From: Bog-532 sp963830385
Lineage (GTDB): Bacteria; Actinomycetota; Actinomycetes; Streptosporangiales; Streptosporangiaceae
Length of the DNA: 64,000 bases
Direction of reading: 5' to 3'
Assembly (NCBI GenBank): GCA_963830385.1
Contig: CAWHMD010000009.1
Coordinates: forward strand, 806,001 to 870,000
A program made the position numbers and the translations under genes. The notes under the pieces were generated by a model. That model ran no database searches and was not told where the DNA came from. It was given only the letters and a program-made list of their open reading frames with translations. Below are positions 8,440-16,985 of the stretch, piece by piece. Each line of letters starts with the position of its first letter. Position 1 is the stretch's first letter.

Positions 8440-8847
8440 ATGAAGACTGAGATCATCGAGGTCCGCACGGGCAGCCGTGAAGGCATTTTCGACCTCACCG
8501 CTGAGTGCCAGAGTTTCGTATCCGGCGCAGCTGCGGGCGGCGACGGAATGCTTAACGTCTTCGTGCCGCACGCGACGGCTGGCCTCGCGGTGATGGAGCT
8601 CGGGGCGTCCAGCGACCGGGACCTGCTCGCGGTGCTGGCCGACCTGCTGCCCGCCGACGACCGCTGGCAGCACGCCCACGGCTCGCGCGGCCACGGCCGG
8701 TCTCACGTGCTGCCGGCGTTCCTGCCGCCATACGCCACGATTCCGGTGGTCAATGGCCGGATCGCGCTCGGCACCTGGCAGTCGATCGCGCTGGTCGATC
8801 TCAACGTCGACAATCACGTACGCCAGGTCCGCTTGTCATTTTTTTAA
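8440..8847 (+). CDS. YjbQ family protein (UPF0047, secondary thiamine-phosphate synthase type)
   Basis: A 135-residue single-domain protein of the YjbQ/UPF0047 family. The fingerprint is intact: NVFVPHATAGLAVMELG, then the histidine pair around AHGSRGHGRSHVLPAFL, and the terminal GTWQSIALVDLNVDN. Members show weak thiamine-phosphate synthase activity, though the physiological role is unsettled. The gene starts 20 bases from the fasR-like start on the other strand, so the promoters must overlap. TAGAGT at 8424-8429 is a candidate -10 box implying a near-leaderless message. Confidence 0.9.
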   Translation: MKTEIIEVRTGSREGIFDLTAECQSFVSGAAAGGDGMLNVFVPHATAGLAVMELGASSDRDLLAVLADLLPADDRWQHAHGSRGHGRSHVLPAFLPPYATIPVVNGRIALGTWQSIALVDLNVDNHVRQVRLSFF

Positions 8848-8956
8848 TGAAAGGGTCTCGTGGCGATGAGTCGTGAGTCGGCGCGGCGTCACAACTGGCG
8901 AGAAGCGCAGGAAACGACACACACAAGGAGCGCCGGAAATTGGTGCGCACGATATT

Positions 8957-8987
8957 GGTGAGCGCCGGATTGTGGTGAGCGCGGGAT
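8957..8987. repeat. two imperfect GGTGAGCGC-GGAT repeats
   Basis: GGTGAGCGCCGGAT at 8957-8970 recurs with one change at 8974-8987, offset by 17 bases. It lies in the 263-base gap between yjbQ and the serine hydrolase. No other signal is seen in that gap, and the repeat may be a regulator site or chance. Confidence 0.4.
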
Positions 8988-9110
8988 ATTCGTGTGCGCG
9001 GCGGTGGCGTGGCCGCACTGCCTGCGGCGGGGCGGCCGCGCGACACCCCCACGGAGGAGCGACGGCCGCAGGACAGCGACGAGCAGGCCAATTGGCGCCG
9101 GGAGGACATC

Positions 9111-10292
9111 GTGAGTACAGGGCTGACCAGCGCGGGTCGCGAACGGCTGCACGAGGTGGCGGGACGGTACATCGGAGACGGCCAGGACCCGGGCAGGTAC
9201 CAGGTCCCGGGCCTGGTCGGGCTGGTCGCAGCGGGCGGTGACGTGCACGTGGAGGCGCTCGGCGCGATGGCCGTCGGCGGCGCGCCCGTGAGCCGCGACA
9301 CGATCTTCCGCATCGCGTCCGACACCAAGCCGATCACCGCTGCCGCCGTGCTGGCGCTGGTGGCGGAGGGGCGGCTGGAGCTGGACGAGCCGGTGGACCG
9401 GCTGCTGCCGGAGCTGGCCGATCGCCGGGTGCTGCGCCGGATGGACGGGCCGCTGGACGACACCGTGCCCGCGCAGCGGGCGATCACCACCCGCGACCTG
9501 CTGACGTTCACGTTCGGCTTCGGGCTGGCGGTGGAGATGTTCTTCGCCGCCGAGCCGTGGCCGGTCGTCGCGGCCGCGAACGAGGCGCACCTGGAGACCC
9601 TGGGGACGCCGAACCGCGGTGGGCAGCCGGACCCGGACACCTGGATGGCGGGGCTCGGTTCGCTGCCGCTGCTGGCCCAGCCGGGCGAACGCTGGTTCTA
9701 CAACACCGCCGCCTCGGTCCTCGGGGTACTGGCCGCCCGGGCGGCGGGGCAGCCGTTCGGCGAGGTGCTGAGGACGCGGATCTTCGAGCCGCTGGGCATG
9801 CGCGACACCGGCCTGTGGACCGGCCAGACCAGCCGGCTGGTGACCGCCTACAAGCCCAGCGGGACCGGGCTGGTCGTGTGGGACGAGCCGGACGGATCGT
9901 GGAGCCACCCGCCCCGGTTCGGTGACGGCGCCGCTGATCTGGTGTCGACCGCCGACGACATGCTGGCCTTTTCCCGGATGCTGCTGGGCGGCGGGTCGCC
10001 GGTGCTGCCCGCCGAGCTGGCCGGACAGATGACCACCGGCCAGCTCACCGCCGAGCAGAGGGCTCGCGGCGGGCTCGGCCCCGACTTCTTCAAAGACAAG
10101 TCCTGGGGCTTCGGGATGGCCGTGCAGAACGACGGCGCCTACGGCTGGGCGGGCGGCTTCGGCTCGACCTGGCTGATGGACCCGGGCCACGACCTGACCG
10201 TGCTGATGCTGACTCAGAGGATGTTCGCCGGCCCGGAGCCGGAAGCCTTGTACACCGAGTTTCAGGCCGCCGCCTACGACGCGCTGGCCTGA
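9111..10292 (+). CDS. beta-lactamase-fold serine hydrolase (class C / EstB type)
   Basis: A 393-residue cytosolic-looking serine hydrolase. The nucleophile motif SxxK is visible in FRIASDTKPIT (SDTK), with RWFYNTAASVLGVLA as the second motif region, where the usual YSN reads FYN. Close to the end, GWAGGFGSTW corresponds to the third (HTG/KTG-like) motif. The GTG at 9111 follows GGGAGGACATC; upstream in-frame starts lack such a site. There is no signal peptide, so it is more likely an esterase or peptidase than a secreted beta-lactamase. The gene is convergent with the carboxylesterase that follows. Confidence 0.87.
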   Translation: MSTGLTSAGRERLHEVAGRYIGDGQDPGRYQVPGLVGLVAAGGDVHVEALGAMAVGGAPVSRDTIFRIASDTKPITAAAVLALVAEGRLELDEPVDRLLPELADRRVLRRMDGPLDDTVPAQRAITTRDLLTFTFGFGLAVEMFFAAEPWPVVAAANEAHLETLGTPNRGGQPDPDTWMAGLGSLPLLAQPGERWFYNTAASVLGVLAARAAGQPFGEVLRTRIFEPLGMRDTGLWTGQTSRLVTAYKPSGTGLVVWDEPDGSWSHPPRFGDGAADLVSTADDMLAFSRMLLGGGSPVLPAELAGQMTTGQLTAEQRARGGLGPDFFKDKSWGFGMAVQNDGAYGWAGGFGSTWLMDPGHDLTVLMLTQRMFAGPEPEALYTEFQAAAYDALA

Positions 10293-10315
10293 GCCCCGCG
10301 CCGCGCCCCCCGGAG

Positions 10316-11959
10316 TTAGCGGATCCCGTCCCAGGCGGCCCGTTCGCGGCCGTCCGGGTCGGCGGCCGCGGCGACCTCCTCTCCGAGCAGGCCGGTGGTC
10401 CGCCGGGCGGGGTCGTAGGGCGTCCAGCCAGGGTCGCCGCCGGTGATGAAGTCCACCCACACCCTGTGTACCTGGCTGGCGATGGCCTGGCTCGGCTCGG
10501 CACCAAGACGAGGCTCGAGCTCGGCCCGGCCAGCGGTGCCGAACACGAACGGGATCTCCACGCCGTGGCAGGCGCCCAGCTCGTGGTTGTCGGCCGGATC
10601 CGGGTAGTCGAACCGGTACATCCAGGTCACGGCCCCAGCACCGCCGGCGTCCCGGGCTTCGGCCACCCGGATGGCGGGCACCCGGAAGAACCAGTCAGTG
10701 ATCACCGCCGCCAGCAGGTCGCCGGGGCTGGCCCCGGACCGGCCGGACCGGTAGATGGTCAGCCCGTCGCCGGACAGGCCGTACCCGGCCGCCACCGCCT
10801 CGAGCGCCGCGTCGTCGATCAGGCCGATCGTGCCCGCGGCGACCAGGAACAGCCGGGCCTCGTCCCGGTTCGACCCGATCAGCAGGCGCACGTCGCGGCC
10901 CTGGCCGGTCGCGATCGAGGTGAGCGGGGCGGCGGGCAGCACCGTCCCGTCCACGGTCGGCGCGAACGGCAGCAGGCTCAGCGCCAGCGAGCCCCAGCGG
11001 GCCGGATCGGGGGTGGTCTGCACCTCGACCACCAGGTCGGAAGCCGCCTGCACCAGCTTCTCCAGCGGCACCGCCTTGATCGATTCCCGGTCGGCGGGCA
11101 CGCCGAGCGCGGCCGCCAGGTAACCGGCCACCATCTGGCCCTGTTCGGCCGTGATCGTGTGCGCGCCGGCGCCGCTCTCGGCGATGGCCTGCGCGAACAG
11201 GCCCTCCGAGCGGGGCATCGACAGCAGCGTGGTCACGCTCATGGCGCCCGCCGACTCACCGGCCACCGTGACCCGGGCCGGGTCGCCGCCGAAGGCCGCG
11301 ATGTTGTCCTGCACCCAGCGCAGCGCGGCGAGCTGGTCGAGCAGCCCGAGGTTGGCGTCCCCGTCCGCGGCGTCCCTCTCCGCGGCGTCTCCGGCCGCGG
11401 ACTCGCCCGTGGAGCCGGTGAACAGGAAGCCCTCGGCGGCCAGCCGGTAGTTGATCGTGACGCACACGATGCCGTCGCGGGCGAACGCGCTGCCGTCGTA
11501 CTCGGCGAGGGACCCGGAGCCGTTCATGAACGAGCCGCCGTGGATCCACACCAGCACCGGCAGCCCGCCCGAGCCGGCACCCCCGGCCCCGCCCGAGCCA
11601 GAACCCCCGCCCGAGCCAGAACCCCCGCCCGAGCCAGAACCCCCGCCCGCGAGGACGTTTTCCGGGGTCCAGATATTGAGGTTCAGGCTCTCCTCACCCG
11701 GGATCACCACCTCCGGGAAGAGCGGCTGGTACTGCGGCGGGTAGTCACCCTTGGGGACGGTGGGCCCGTACGCGGTCGCGTCCCGGGTCCCGGTCCAGCC
11801 AGCGACCGGCTGCGGTGGCCGCATCCGGTTCGGGCCGAACGGCGGCGCCGCGTACGGCACCCCCAGGAACGCTGCCACGCCGTCCTCGGCCAGGCCGCGA
11901 ACGGCCCCGTCACCGAGCTGGACCACTGGATGCCGCCCTGCATCGCTCATGGGTCTCAT
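10316..11959 (-). CDS. type B carboxylesterase (para-nitrobenzyl esterase family) with Gly/Ser insert
   Basis: An alpha/beta-hydrolase esterase of 547 residues, full length for the family. Seen are FLGVPYAAPPFGPNR, the oxyanion segment VWIHGGSFMNGSGS, the nucleophile elbow VTVAGESAGAMSV and the catalytic His in ACHGVEIPFVFG. Between NLNIWTPEN and LPVLVWIHGG the protein carries a ~30-residue run of Gly, Ser and Ala, partly made from three identical GGGSGS units. An ATG at 11950 could also start it; neither start has a good ribosome site. No signal peptide is seen, so it is probably intracellular. Confidence 0.88.
   Translation of the reverse strand: MRPMSDAGRHPVVQLGDGAVRGLAEDGVAAFLGVPYAAPPFGPNRMRPPQPVAGWTGTRDATAYGPTVPKGDYPPQYQPLFPEVVIPGEESLNLNIWTPENVLAGGGSGSGGGSGSGGGSGSGGAGGAGSGGLPVLVWIHGGSFMNGSGSLAEYDGSAFARDGIVCVTINYRLAAEGFLFTGSTGESAAGDAAERDAADGDANLGLLDQLAALRWVQDNIAAFGGDPARVTVAGESAGAMSVTTLLSMPRSEGLFAQAIAESGAGAHTITAEQGQMVAGYLAAALGVPADRESIKAVPLEKLVQAASDLVVEVQTTPDPARWGSLALSLLPFAPTVDGTVLPAAPLTSIATGQGRDVRLLIGSNRDEARLFLVAAGTIGLIDDAALEAVAAGYGLSGDGLTIYRSGRSGASPGDLLAAVITDWFFRVPAIRVAEARDAGGAGAVTWMYRFDYPDPADNHELGACHGVEIPFVFGTAGRAELEPRLGAEPSQAIASQVHRVWVDFITGGDPGWTPYDPARRTTGLLGEEVAAAADPDGRERAAWDGIR
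11591..11644. repeat. 18-bp tandem repeat, three perfect copies, inside the esterase gene
   Basis: The unit GCCCGAGCCAGAACCCCC is repeated three times without error, at 11591-11608, 11609-11626 and 11627-11644. On the coding strand each copy encodes Gly-Gly-Gly-Ser-Gly-Ser. Being a multiple of three, copy-number change would lengthen or shorten the insert without frameshift. Confidence 0.95.
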
Positions 11960-12350
11960 GATGATCTACGCCGCGGCAGTTATCGAGACCTGCCCGGCGC
12001 AGATCAGTGCCCGATTGTCGCCACCCAAGCGGGTGGTAAAGGCCCCATCTTGGGGCGATGTGTGCGAGATTGTTGATGATTACGATCCCGGCAACGGGGA
12101 TGAGGGACCGGATGGAACATTTACCAACGTCCCGAACGCCTGCTGCACATGAATCACCGTTCAGGCACCGCGCTCACCGACGTCGAGCTCAGCCCATTTC
12201 CTGCCTCAAGAGGGGGATCGTAGATGGAGGGCGACTTCGATCCGGCGGCCCAGCCGGAGCTGAACCGCCGGAAGGCCCACGGATCGGCGCGGGTTTACGT
12301 GATCCGCAGTGTCTGCGGCAACCCGCGCCGATCCTGGCTGAGTTCCGGGC
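11960..12350. other. 391-base gap between the esterase start and the aceE end
   Basis: No supported gene. A plus-strand ORF from 12224 has a purine-rich site before its ATG, but it runs through the hairpin at 12281-12334 and into aceE antisense, so it is not called. The left half should hold the esterase promoter; no clear boxes were seen. Confidence 0.5.
12281..12334. terminator. nested hairpin downstream of aceE
   Basis: A perfect 15-bp inverted repeat (GGATCGGCGCGGGTT at 12281-12295 and its complement at 12320-12334) encloses a second perfect 6-bp stem, CCGCAG/CTGCGG at 12304-12318. It starts 17 bases after the aceE stop. There is no U-run, so it is a candidate non-canonical terminator or mRNA 3'-end stabiliser. 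Confidence 0.6.
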
Positions 12351-15191
12351 CTAGCCGCGCACCTCTGGCTGGTTCTCGGTCTCCGGGCGGTCGGGGACGT
12401 TGGCCTGGACCGTGGCCTGCGGGTCGGCCAGGGCCTCGCTGACCGGCAGGTCCAGCTTGTACTTCTCGATCGCCTTGGTCAGCACGTCCGGCTTGACCTC
12501 ACCGCGCTTGGCCAGCTGGCTGAGCACGGCCACGGTGATCGATTCCGCGTCCACGTGGAAGAAGCGGCGGGCCGCGGCCCGGGTGTCGGAGAAGCCGTAA
12601 CCGTCGGTGCCGAGCGAGGTGTACGAAGCCGGCACCCAGCGGGCGATCTGGTCGGGGACGGCCCGGATCCAGTCGCTGACCGCGACGACCGGGCCCGGCC
12701 GGCCGTCCAGCGCCTGGGTGACGTACGGGACCCGCTGGTCCGCCTCCGGGTGCAGCAGGTTCCACTCCTCGGCCGCCATCGCGTCCCGGCGCAGCTCGGT
12801 CCACGAGGTCGCGGACCACACCGACGCGGACACGCCCCAGTCGTCGGCCAGCAGCTGCTGGGCCTGGAGGCCGGCCCGCACGGCGACACCCGACGCGAGG
12901 ATCTGGGTCTGGGGGTGATCCCCGCCGCCGTCGGGCTGAACCGCAGGCGCGGGCGCGTACTCGTACAGCCCGCGCAGGATGCCCCGCTCGAGCGCGGCCG
13001 GGCCGCCCGGGTAGTTGGCCGGCTCCGCGGGCTGCGGGTACGGCTCGTTGTAGAGGGCCAGGTAGTAAAAGATGTTCTCACCCTCGGGGTGATCCGGGGT
13101 CGAGGTGTACATCCGCCGCAGCGCGTCCTTGATGACGTAGGAGATCTCGAACGCCCAGGCCGGGTCGTAGGAGATGCACGCCTCGCTGACCGACGCCAGC
13201 AGCATGCTGTGGCCGTCGTTGTGCTGCAGGCCCTCACCGGTCAGCGTGGTCCGCCCGGCCGTCGCGCCGAGCAGGAAGCCCCGGCCGAGCTGGTCGCCGA
13301 GCGCCCACATCTGGTCGCCGGTCCGCTGCCAGCCGAACATCGAGTAGAAGATGTAGACCGGGATCATCTGGGTGCTGTGCGTCGCGTACGACGTGCCGGC
13401 CGCGATCATCGAACCCATCGCGCCGGACTCGCTGATCCCCTCGTGCAGGATCTGGCCCTTCTCGGACTCCTTGTAGGACAGCAGCAGGTTCCGGTCGACG
13501 GCATCGTAGGTCTGCCCGTGCGGGGAGTAGATCTTGGCCGACGGGAACAGCGAGTCCATGCCGAACGTGCGGGCCTCGTCCGGGATGATCGGGACGAACC
13601 GGGCGCCCAGCTCCTTGTCCTTCATCAGGTCCTTGAGCAGCCGTACGAAGGCCATGGTGGTGGCGATCGGCTGCTTGCCGGAGCCCTTCTTCAGCTCGTC
13701 GTAGGTCTTGTCCGGTACCGGCGGCAGCGGCTTGGCCCGTACGACGCGCTTGGGCAGCACGCCGCCCAGGGCGGCCCGCCGCTCCTGCATGTACTGGATC
13801 TCGTCGGAGTCCTCGCCCGGGTGATAATAAGGCGGCAGATCCGCTTCCAGCGCCTTGTCCGAAATCGGCAGGTAGAGCCGGTCGCGGAACTCCTTGAGCT
13901 CGGCGTGAGTGAGCTTCTTCATCTGGTGGGTGGCGTTGCGGGCCTCGAAGTCCGGCCCCAGCGTCCAGCCCTTGATCGTGTGGGTGAGGATCACGGTGGG
14001 CTGGCCGACGTGCTCGCGGGCGGACTTGAAGGCCGCGTAGACCTTGCGGTAGTCGTGCCCGCCGCGGGACAGGTTGCGCAGGTCGTCGTCGGACAGGTGC
14101 TCGACCATCTTGCGCAGCCGCGGGTCGCCGCCGAAGAAGTTCTCCCGGATGTAGGCGCCGCTTTCCACCGAGTAGGTCTGGAACTGCCCGTCGGGCGTGG
14201 TGTTCATCTTGTTGACGAGCACGCCGTCGGTGTCCTGGGCCAGCAGCGGGTCCCAGTCGCGGCCCCAGATGACCTTGATCACGTTCCAGCCCGCGCCGCG
14301 GAAGTAGGCCTCGAGCTCCTGGATGATCTTGCCGTTGCCGCGGACCGGCCCGTCCAGCCGCTGCAGGTTGCAGTTGATGACGAAGGTGAGGTTGTCCAGC
14401 TCTTCGCGGGCGGCCAGGCCGATCGCGCCGAGCGCCTCGGGCTCGTCCATCTCGCCGTCGCCGAGGAACGCCCACACGTGCGAGCGGCTGGTGTCGTGCA
14501 GCTCGCGGGCCAGCAGGTAACGGTTGAAGCGGGCCTGGTAGATGGCGTTCAGCGGGCCGAGGCCCATCGAGACGGTCGGGAACTCCCAGAAGTCCGGCAT
14601 CAGCCGCGGGTGCGGGTAGGACGGCAGGCCGCCACCCGGGTGGGAGAGCTCCTGGCGGAACCCGTCCAGCCGCTGCTCGCTCAGCCGGCCCTCGAGGAAC
14701 GCGCGGGCGTAGATGCCCGGGGCCGCGTGGCCCTGAAAGAAGACCTGGTCGCCGGACTCGCCGTAGTCCTTGCCGTGGAAGAAGTGGTTGAAGCCGACCT
14801 CGTACAGGCTGGCGGCCGACGCGTAGGTGGCGATGTGGCCGCCGACGCCCAGGCCCGGCCGGTTCGCGCGGGAGACCATGACGGCCGCGTTCCAGCGGAT
14901 GTAGGCGCGGATCCGGCGCTCGACGTACTCGTCGCCCGGGAACCACGGCTCGCGCTCGGGCGTGATCGTGTTGATGTAATCGGTGCTGCGCAGTCCCGGC
15001 ACGCCGACCTGCTGCTCACGGGCCCGCTCCAGCAACCGGAGCATGACGTAACGGGCCCGGCCGCGGCCGCGGGTCTGCACGACCGTGTCGAAGGAATCGA
15101 CCCATTCCTTGGTCTCGTCCGGATCGATGTCGGGCAGCTGGGTCGGGAGCCCGTCATTGATGATCGAGAAGCGCTGGCGTCCGGAAGCCAC
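12351..15191 (-). CDS. aceE: pyruvate dehydrogenase E1 component, homodimeric AceE
   Basis: Decarboxylates pyruvate on thiamine diphosphate and passes the acetyl group to the lipoyl E2 of the pyruvate dehydrogenase complex. At 946 residues it matches the single-chain AceE family. The thiamine-diphosphate/Mg site is seen as FLGDGEMDEPE followed by NLTFVINCN. Also present are VGGHIATYASAASLYEVGFN near the N-terminus and GVSASVWSATSWTELRRDAM near the C-terminus. The GTG start has a GGAAGGCGAGG upstream. E2/E3 genes are not in the window. It is divergent from the DUF3052 gene across a ~400-base leader. Confidence 0.97.
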   Translation of the reverse strand: MASGRQRFSIINDGLPTQLPDIDPDETKEWVDSFDTVVQTRGRGRARYVMLRLLERAREQQVGVPGLRSTDYINTITPEREPWFPGDEYVERRIRAYIRWNAAVMVSRANRPGLGVGGHIATYASAASLYEVGFNHFFHGKDYGESGDQVFFQGHAAPGIYARAFLEGRLSEQRLDGFRQELSHPGGGLPSYPHPRLMPDFWEFPTVSMGLGPLNAIYQARFNRYLLARELHDTSRSHVWAFLGDGEMDEPEALGAIGLAAREELDNLTFVINCNLQRLDGPVRGNGKIIQELEAYFRGAGWNVIKVIWGRDWDPLLAQDTDGVLVNKMNTTPDGQFQTYSVESGAYIRENFFGGDPRLRKMVEHLSDDDLRNLSRGGHDYRKVYAAFKSAREHVGQPTVILTHTIKGWTLGPDFEARNATHQMKKLTHAELKEFRDRLYLPISDKALEADLPPYYHPGEDSDEIQYMQERRAALGGVLPKRVVRAKPLPPVPDKTYDELKKGSGKQPIATTMAFVRLLKDLMKDKELGARFVPIIPDEARTFGMDSLFPSAKIYSPHGQTYDAVDRNLLLSYKESEKGQILHEGISESGAMGSMIAAGTSYATHSTQMIPVYIFYSMFGWQRTGDQMWALGDQLGRGFLLGATAGRTTLTGEGLQHNDGHSMLLASVSEACISYDPAWAFEISYVIKDALRRMYTSTPDHPEGENIFYYLALYNEPYPQPAEPANYPGGPAALERGILRGLYEYAPAPAVQPDGGGDHPQTQILASGVAVRAGLQAQQLLADDWGVSASVWSATSWTELRRDAMAAEEWNLLHPEADQRVPYVTQALDGRPGPVVAVSDWIRAVPDQIARWVPASYTSLGTDGYGFSDTRAAARRFFHVDAESITVAVLSQLAKRGEVKPDVLTKAIEKYKLDLPVSEALADPQATVQANVPDRPETENQPEVRG

Positions 15192-15586
15192 GGGGTAGCC
15201 TCGCCTTCCGCTAGTTCAGGGCGGCTGTCCGCCGCGATGTTTCGATGATGTCCAGACCAATCGTCCTGCGTTTGGCCCGTGAATGCATCTCTACTGCAGG
15301 GTAACCGGGCCTCGGCGTGCCCGGTCCGTGGCCGCCCGCAGGGCTGTTTTGGGCCTGAAACGGGACTGCCCTGCGCGTAAAACGAGGCCGCGTCCGGCGC
15401 AAATTGTGACCGCAGATTGCTCAGTAGTGGCGATTGGCACTTGCGCGCCGGGCGATCGGCGTGTGAACTGTCCCAACAAGTAGTGCTGACGCGGTCATCG
15501 CCCCGGCACGGGACCACGGTAAGGGGCCGTGGATCTACGGGCCGGCCAAGGGTGCGATGGCGCGGGGAGGGTGCAGGAGGACGTCA
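15192..15586. promoter_or_regulatory. divergent aceE / DUF3052 promoter region with hairpin
   Basis: This 395-base gap holds both promoters but no gene. A perfect 8-bp inverted repeat, CGCAGGGC at 15337-15344 and GCCCTGCG at 15368-15375, encloses GTTT...AAAC, giving a nested stem about 145 bases before aceE. It may be an operator or leader-RNA structure; I cannot assign a factor. Confidence 0.45.
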
Positions 15587-16015
15587 GTGAGCGCGACCGC
15601 GGGCCAGGCCCAGGACCAACGCGGCCAGGCCGAACGGCTCGGCATCAAGCCGGGCCAGGTGGTGCAGGAGATTGGTTATGACGACGATTGCGACGAGGAT
15701 CTGCGCGACGCGATCGGCGACGTGGACGGTGTGGAGCTGGTCGGCGAGGAATACGACGACGTGGTCGACGTCGTCCTGCTGTGGTGGCGGGACGAAGACG
15801 GAGACCTTGTTGACGCCCTGGTCGACGCGCTGACGCCGCTCACCGACGGGGGATACATCTGGCTGCTGACACCGAAGGCAGGCCGGGACGGGCACGTGGA
15901 GCCGAGTGACATCGGCGAGGCAGCCCCGACCGCGGGCCTGTCCCAGACGTCGAGCATCAGCGCGGCCCGTGACTGGTCTGGTTCCCGGCTGGTGGCGCCC
16001 CGCGCCCGCCGCTGA
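15587..16015 (+). CDS. DUF3052 family protein
   Basis: A 142-residue acidic protein of the DUF3052 family. Characteristic are AERLGIKPGQVVQEIGYDDD, the DDVVDVVLLWWRDEDGDL core and GYIWLLTPKAGRDGHVEPSD, followed by SDIGEAAPTAGLSQT. The GTG at 15587 lies after AGGAGGACGTCA; the ATG ten codons upstream lacks this. Its function is unknown. In actinomycetes this family is commonly found beside aceE and an AhpE-type peroxiredoxin, the arrangement seen here, which hints at a link with pyruvate dehydrogenase expression or redox state, though this is inference. Confidence 0.9.
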   Translation: MSATAGQAQDQRGQAERLGIKPGQVVQEIGYDDDCDEDLRDAIGDVDGVELVGEEYDDVVDVVLLWWRDEDGDLVDALVDALTPLTDGGYIWLLTPKAGRDGHVEPSDIGEAAPTAGLSQTSSISAARDWSGSRLVAPRARR

Positions 16016-16104
16016 GTTCACAGTGTCCCAGTAGTGGCAGACTTGGCCTTGCGCAGCGTTCGCTGCGGTGAGGCCAGGTATCCACTAGGGAGAGGACCCC
16101 AGGC

Positions 16105-16566
16105 ATGGCGGCTGAGATCGGCGAAGAGGCTCCGGACTTCGAGCTGACCGACCAGCATGGCACTCCGGTCAAGCTGTCGGATTTCCGCGGCTCGAAGAAC
16201 GTTGTGCTGGTCTTCTACCCGCTGGCGTTCAGCGGCGTGTGCAGCGGTGAGCTGTGCGCGATCCGCGACGACTTCCCGGAGATCACCCGGGACGACGTGG
16301 AGCTGCTGACCGTCTCGGTGGACTCGATGTTCACCCACCGGGCCTGGGCCGAGGCCGAACATTTCAATTTCGGATTGCTGTCGGATTTCTGGCCGCACGG
16401 CGACGTGGCCAGGTCCTATGGTGTCTTCGACGATGACCGGGGGCTGTCCACGCGCGGCACCTTCATCATCGACAAGTCCGGTGTCGTGCGGTGGAAGGTC
16501 GTGAACCCGATCCCGCAGGCGCGTGACATCAGCGAGTACCAGAAGGCGCTCGCGGCGCTCGACTGA
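16105..16566 (+). CDS. thiol peroxiredoxin (AhpE/BCP type)
   Basis: Reduces hydrogen peroxide and organic hydroperoxides in the cytosol. The 153-residue thioredoxin-fold protein has the peroxidatic Cys46 in YPLAFSGVCSGELC, with a second cysteine, Cys51, five residues on, the spacing of BCP-type atypical 2-Cys enzymes. PLAFSGVC is closest to mycobacterial AhpE, which lacks that second Cys, so its mechanism could be either. Downstream GLLSDFWPHGDVARSYGVF and RGTFIIDKSGVVRW fit the family. The ATG follows GGGAGAGGACCCCAGGC. It lies 89 bases after the DUF3052 gene and probably shares its transcript. Confidence 0.92.
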   Translation: MAAEIGEEAPDFELTDQHGTPVKLSDFRGSKNVVLVFYPLAFSGVCSGELCAIRDDFPEITRDDVELLTVSVDSMFTHRAWAEAEHFNFGLLSDFWPHGDVARSYGVFDDDRGLSTRGTFIIDKSGVVRWKVVNPIPQARDISEYQKALAALD

Positions 16567-16610
16567 CTTGCCCGCCCGTGCGGGCGGGTGCACGGTAGGG
16601 ATTGGAGTAG

Positions 16611-16985
16611 ATGGCGGGGATGCCCTGCTTCCACTGTGGTACCCGGCAGGTCGACCCGGACCGGGGGCCGAGCCCCTGGGGGCGGGGGCTGCTGAACGAT
16701 CACCAAATCCTCGTCTGCCCCGGCTGCCAGACGCAGCGGGACTGGACGGCGGACCTGGACCGCTGCGGCCGGTGCGGCAGCTCCCACCTGGTGCGGCGGC
16801 TGGACGAGGTGGAGTGCCGCGACTGCGGCCTCATCCGGCTGACCGGCACGATCCCCGCGGCCCGCACCGCCGGGACGTCCGGTGAGTCCATCCCCGCATC
16901 CCCCGACCCGGAGCTGGCCGCCGAGGTCGAGCGGGCCCTGGCCAAGGTCCTCGGCAAGACCGCGAAGGTCATCGCCGCCTCATGA
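16611..16985 (+). CDS. zinc-ribbon protein of unknown function coupled to ppa
   Basis: A 124-residue protein with four CxxC/CxxxC knuckles in its first 75 residues: CFHCG, CPGCQ, CGRCG and CRDCG. This suggests two zinc ribbons. The C-terminal half (PDPELAAEVERALAKVLGKT) is a predicted amphipathic helix. I do not recognise a named family. Its TGA overlaps the ATG of inorganic pyrophosphatase (ATGA), so the two are translationally coupled. Two zinc ribbons suggest nucleic-acid or protein binding, but no substrate can be inferred. Confidence 0.8.
   Translation: MAGMPCFHCGTRQVDPDRGPSPWGRGLLNDHQILVCPGCQTQRDWTADLDRCGRCGSSHLVRRLDEVECRDCGLIRLTGTIPAARTAGTSGESIPASPDPELAAEVERALAKVLGKTAKVIAAS

Noticed and set aside
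12281..12334. Classical intrinsic terminator (hairpin plus U-run)
   Set aside because: Stem is strong but no U-run follows on either strand; the same holds for 37375-37415 and 39848-39889, so they are listed as non-canonical.
12224..12442. 72-codon frame with a purine-rich site before its ATG
   Set aside because: It runs through the perfect nested hairpin at 12281-12334 and then antisense into the end of aceE; no conserved feature.
12555..15248. 897-codon plus-strand open frame antisense to aceE
   Set aside because: It mirrors the strongly conserved AceE frame. Long antisense frames are expected at this GC content, and its product is Arg/Asp/Val/Gly-rich without any motif.
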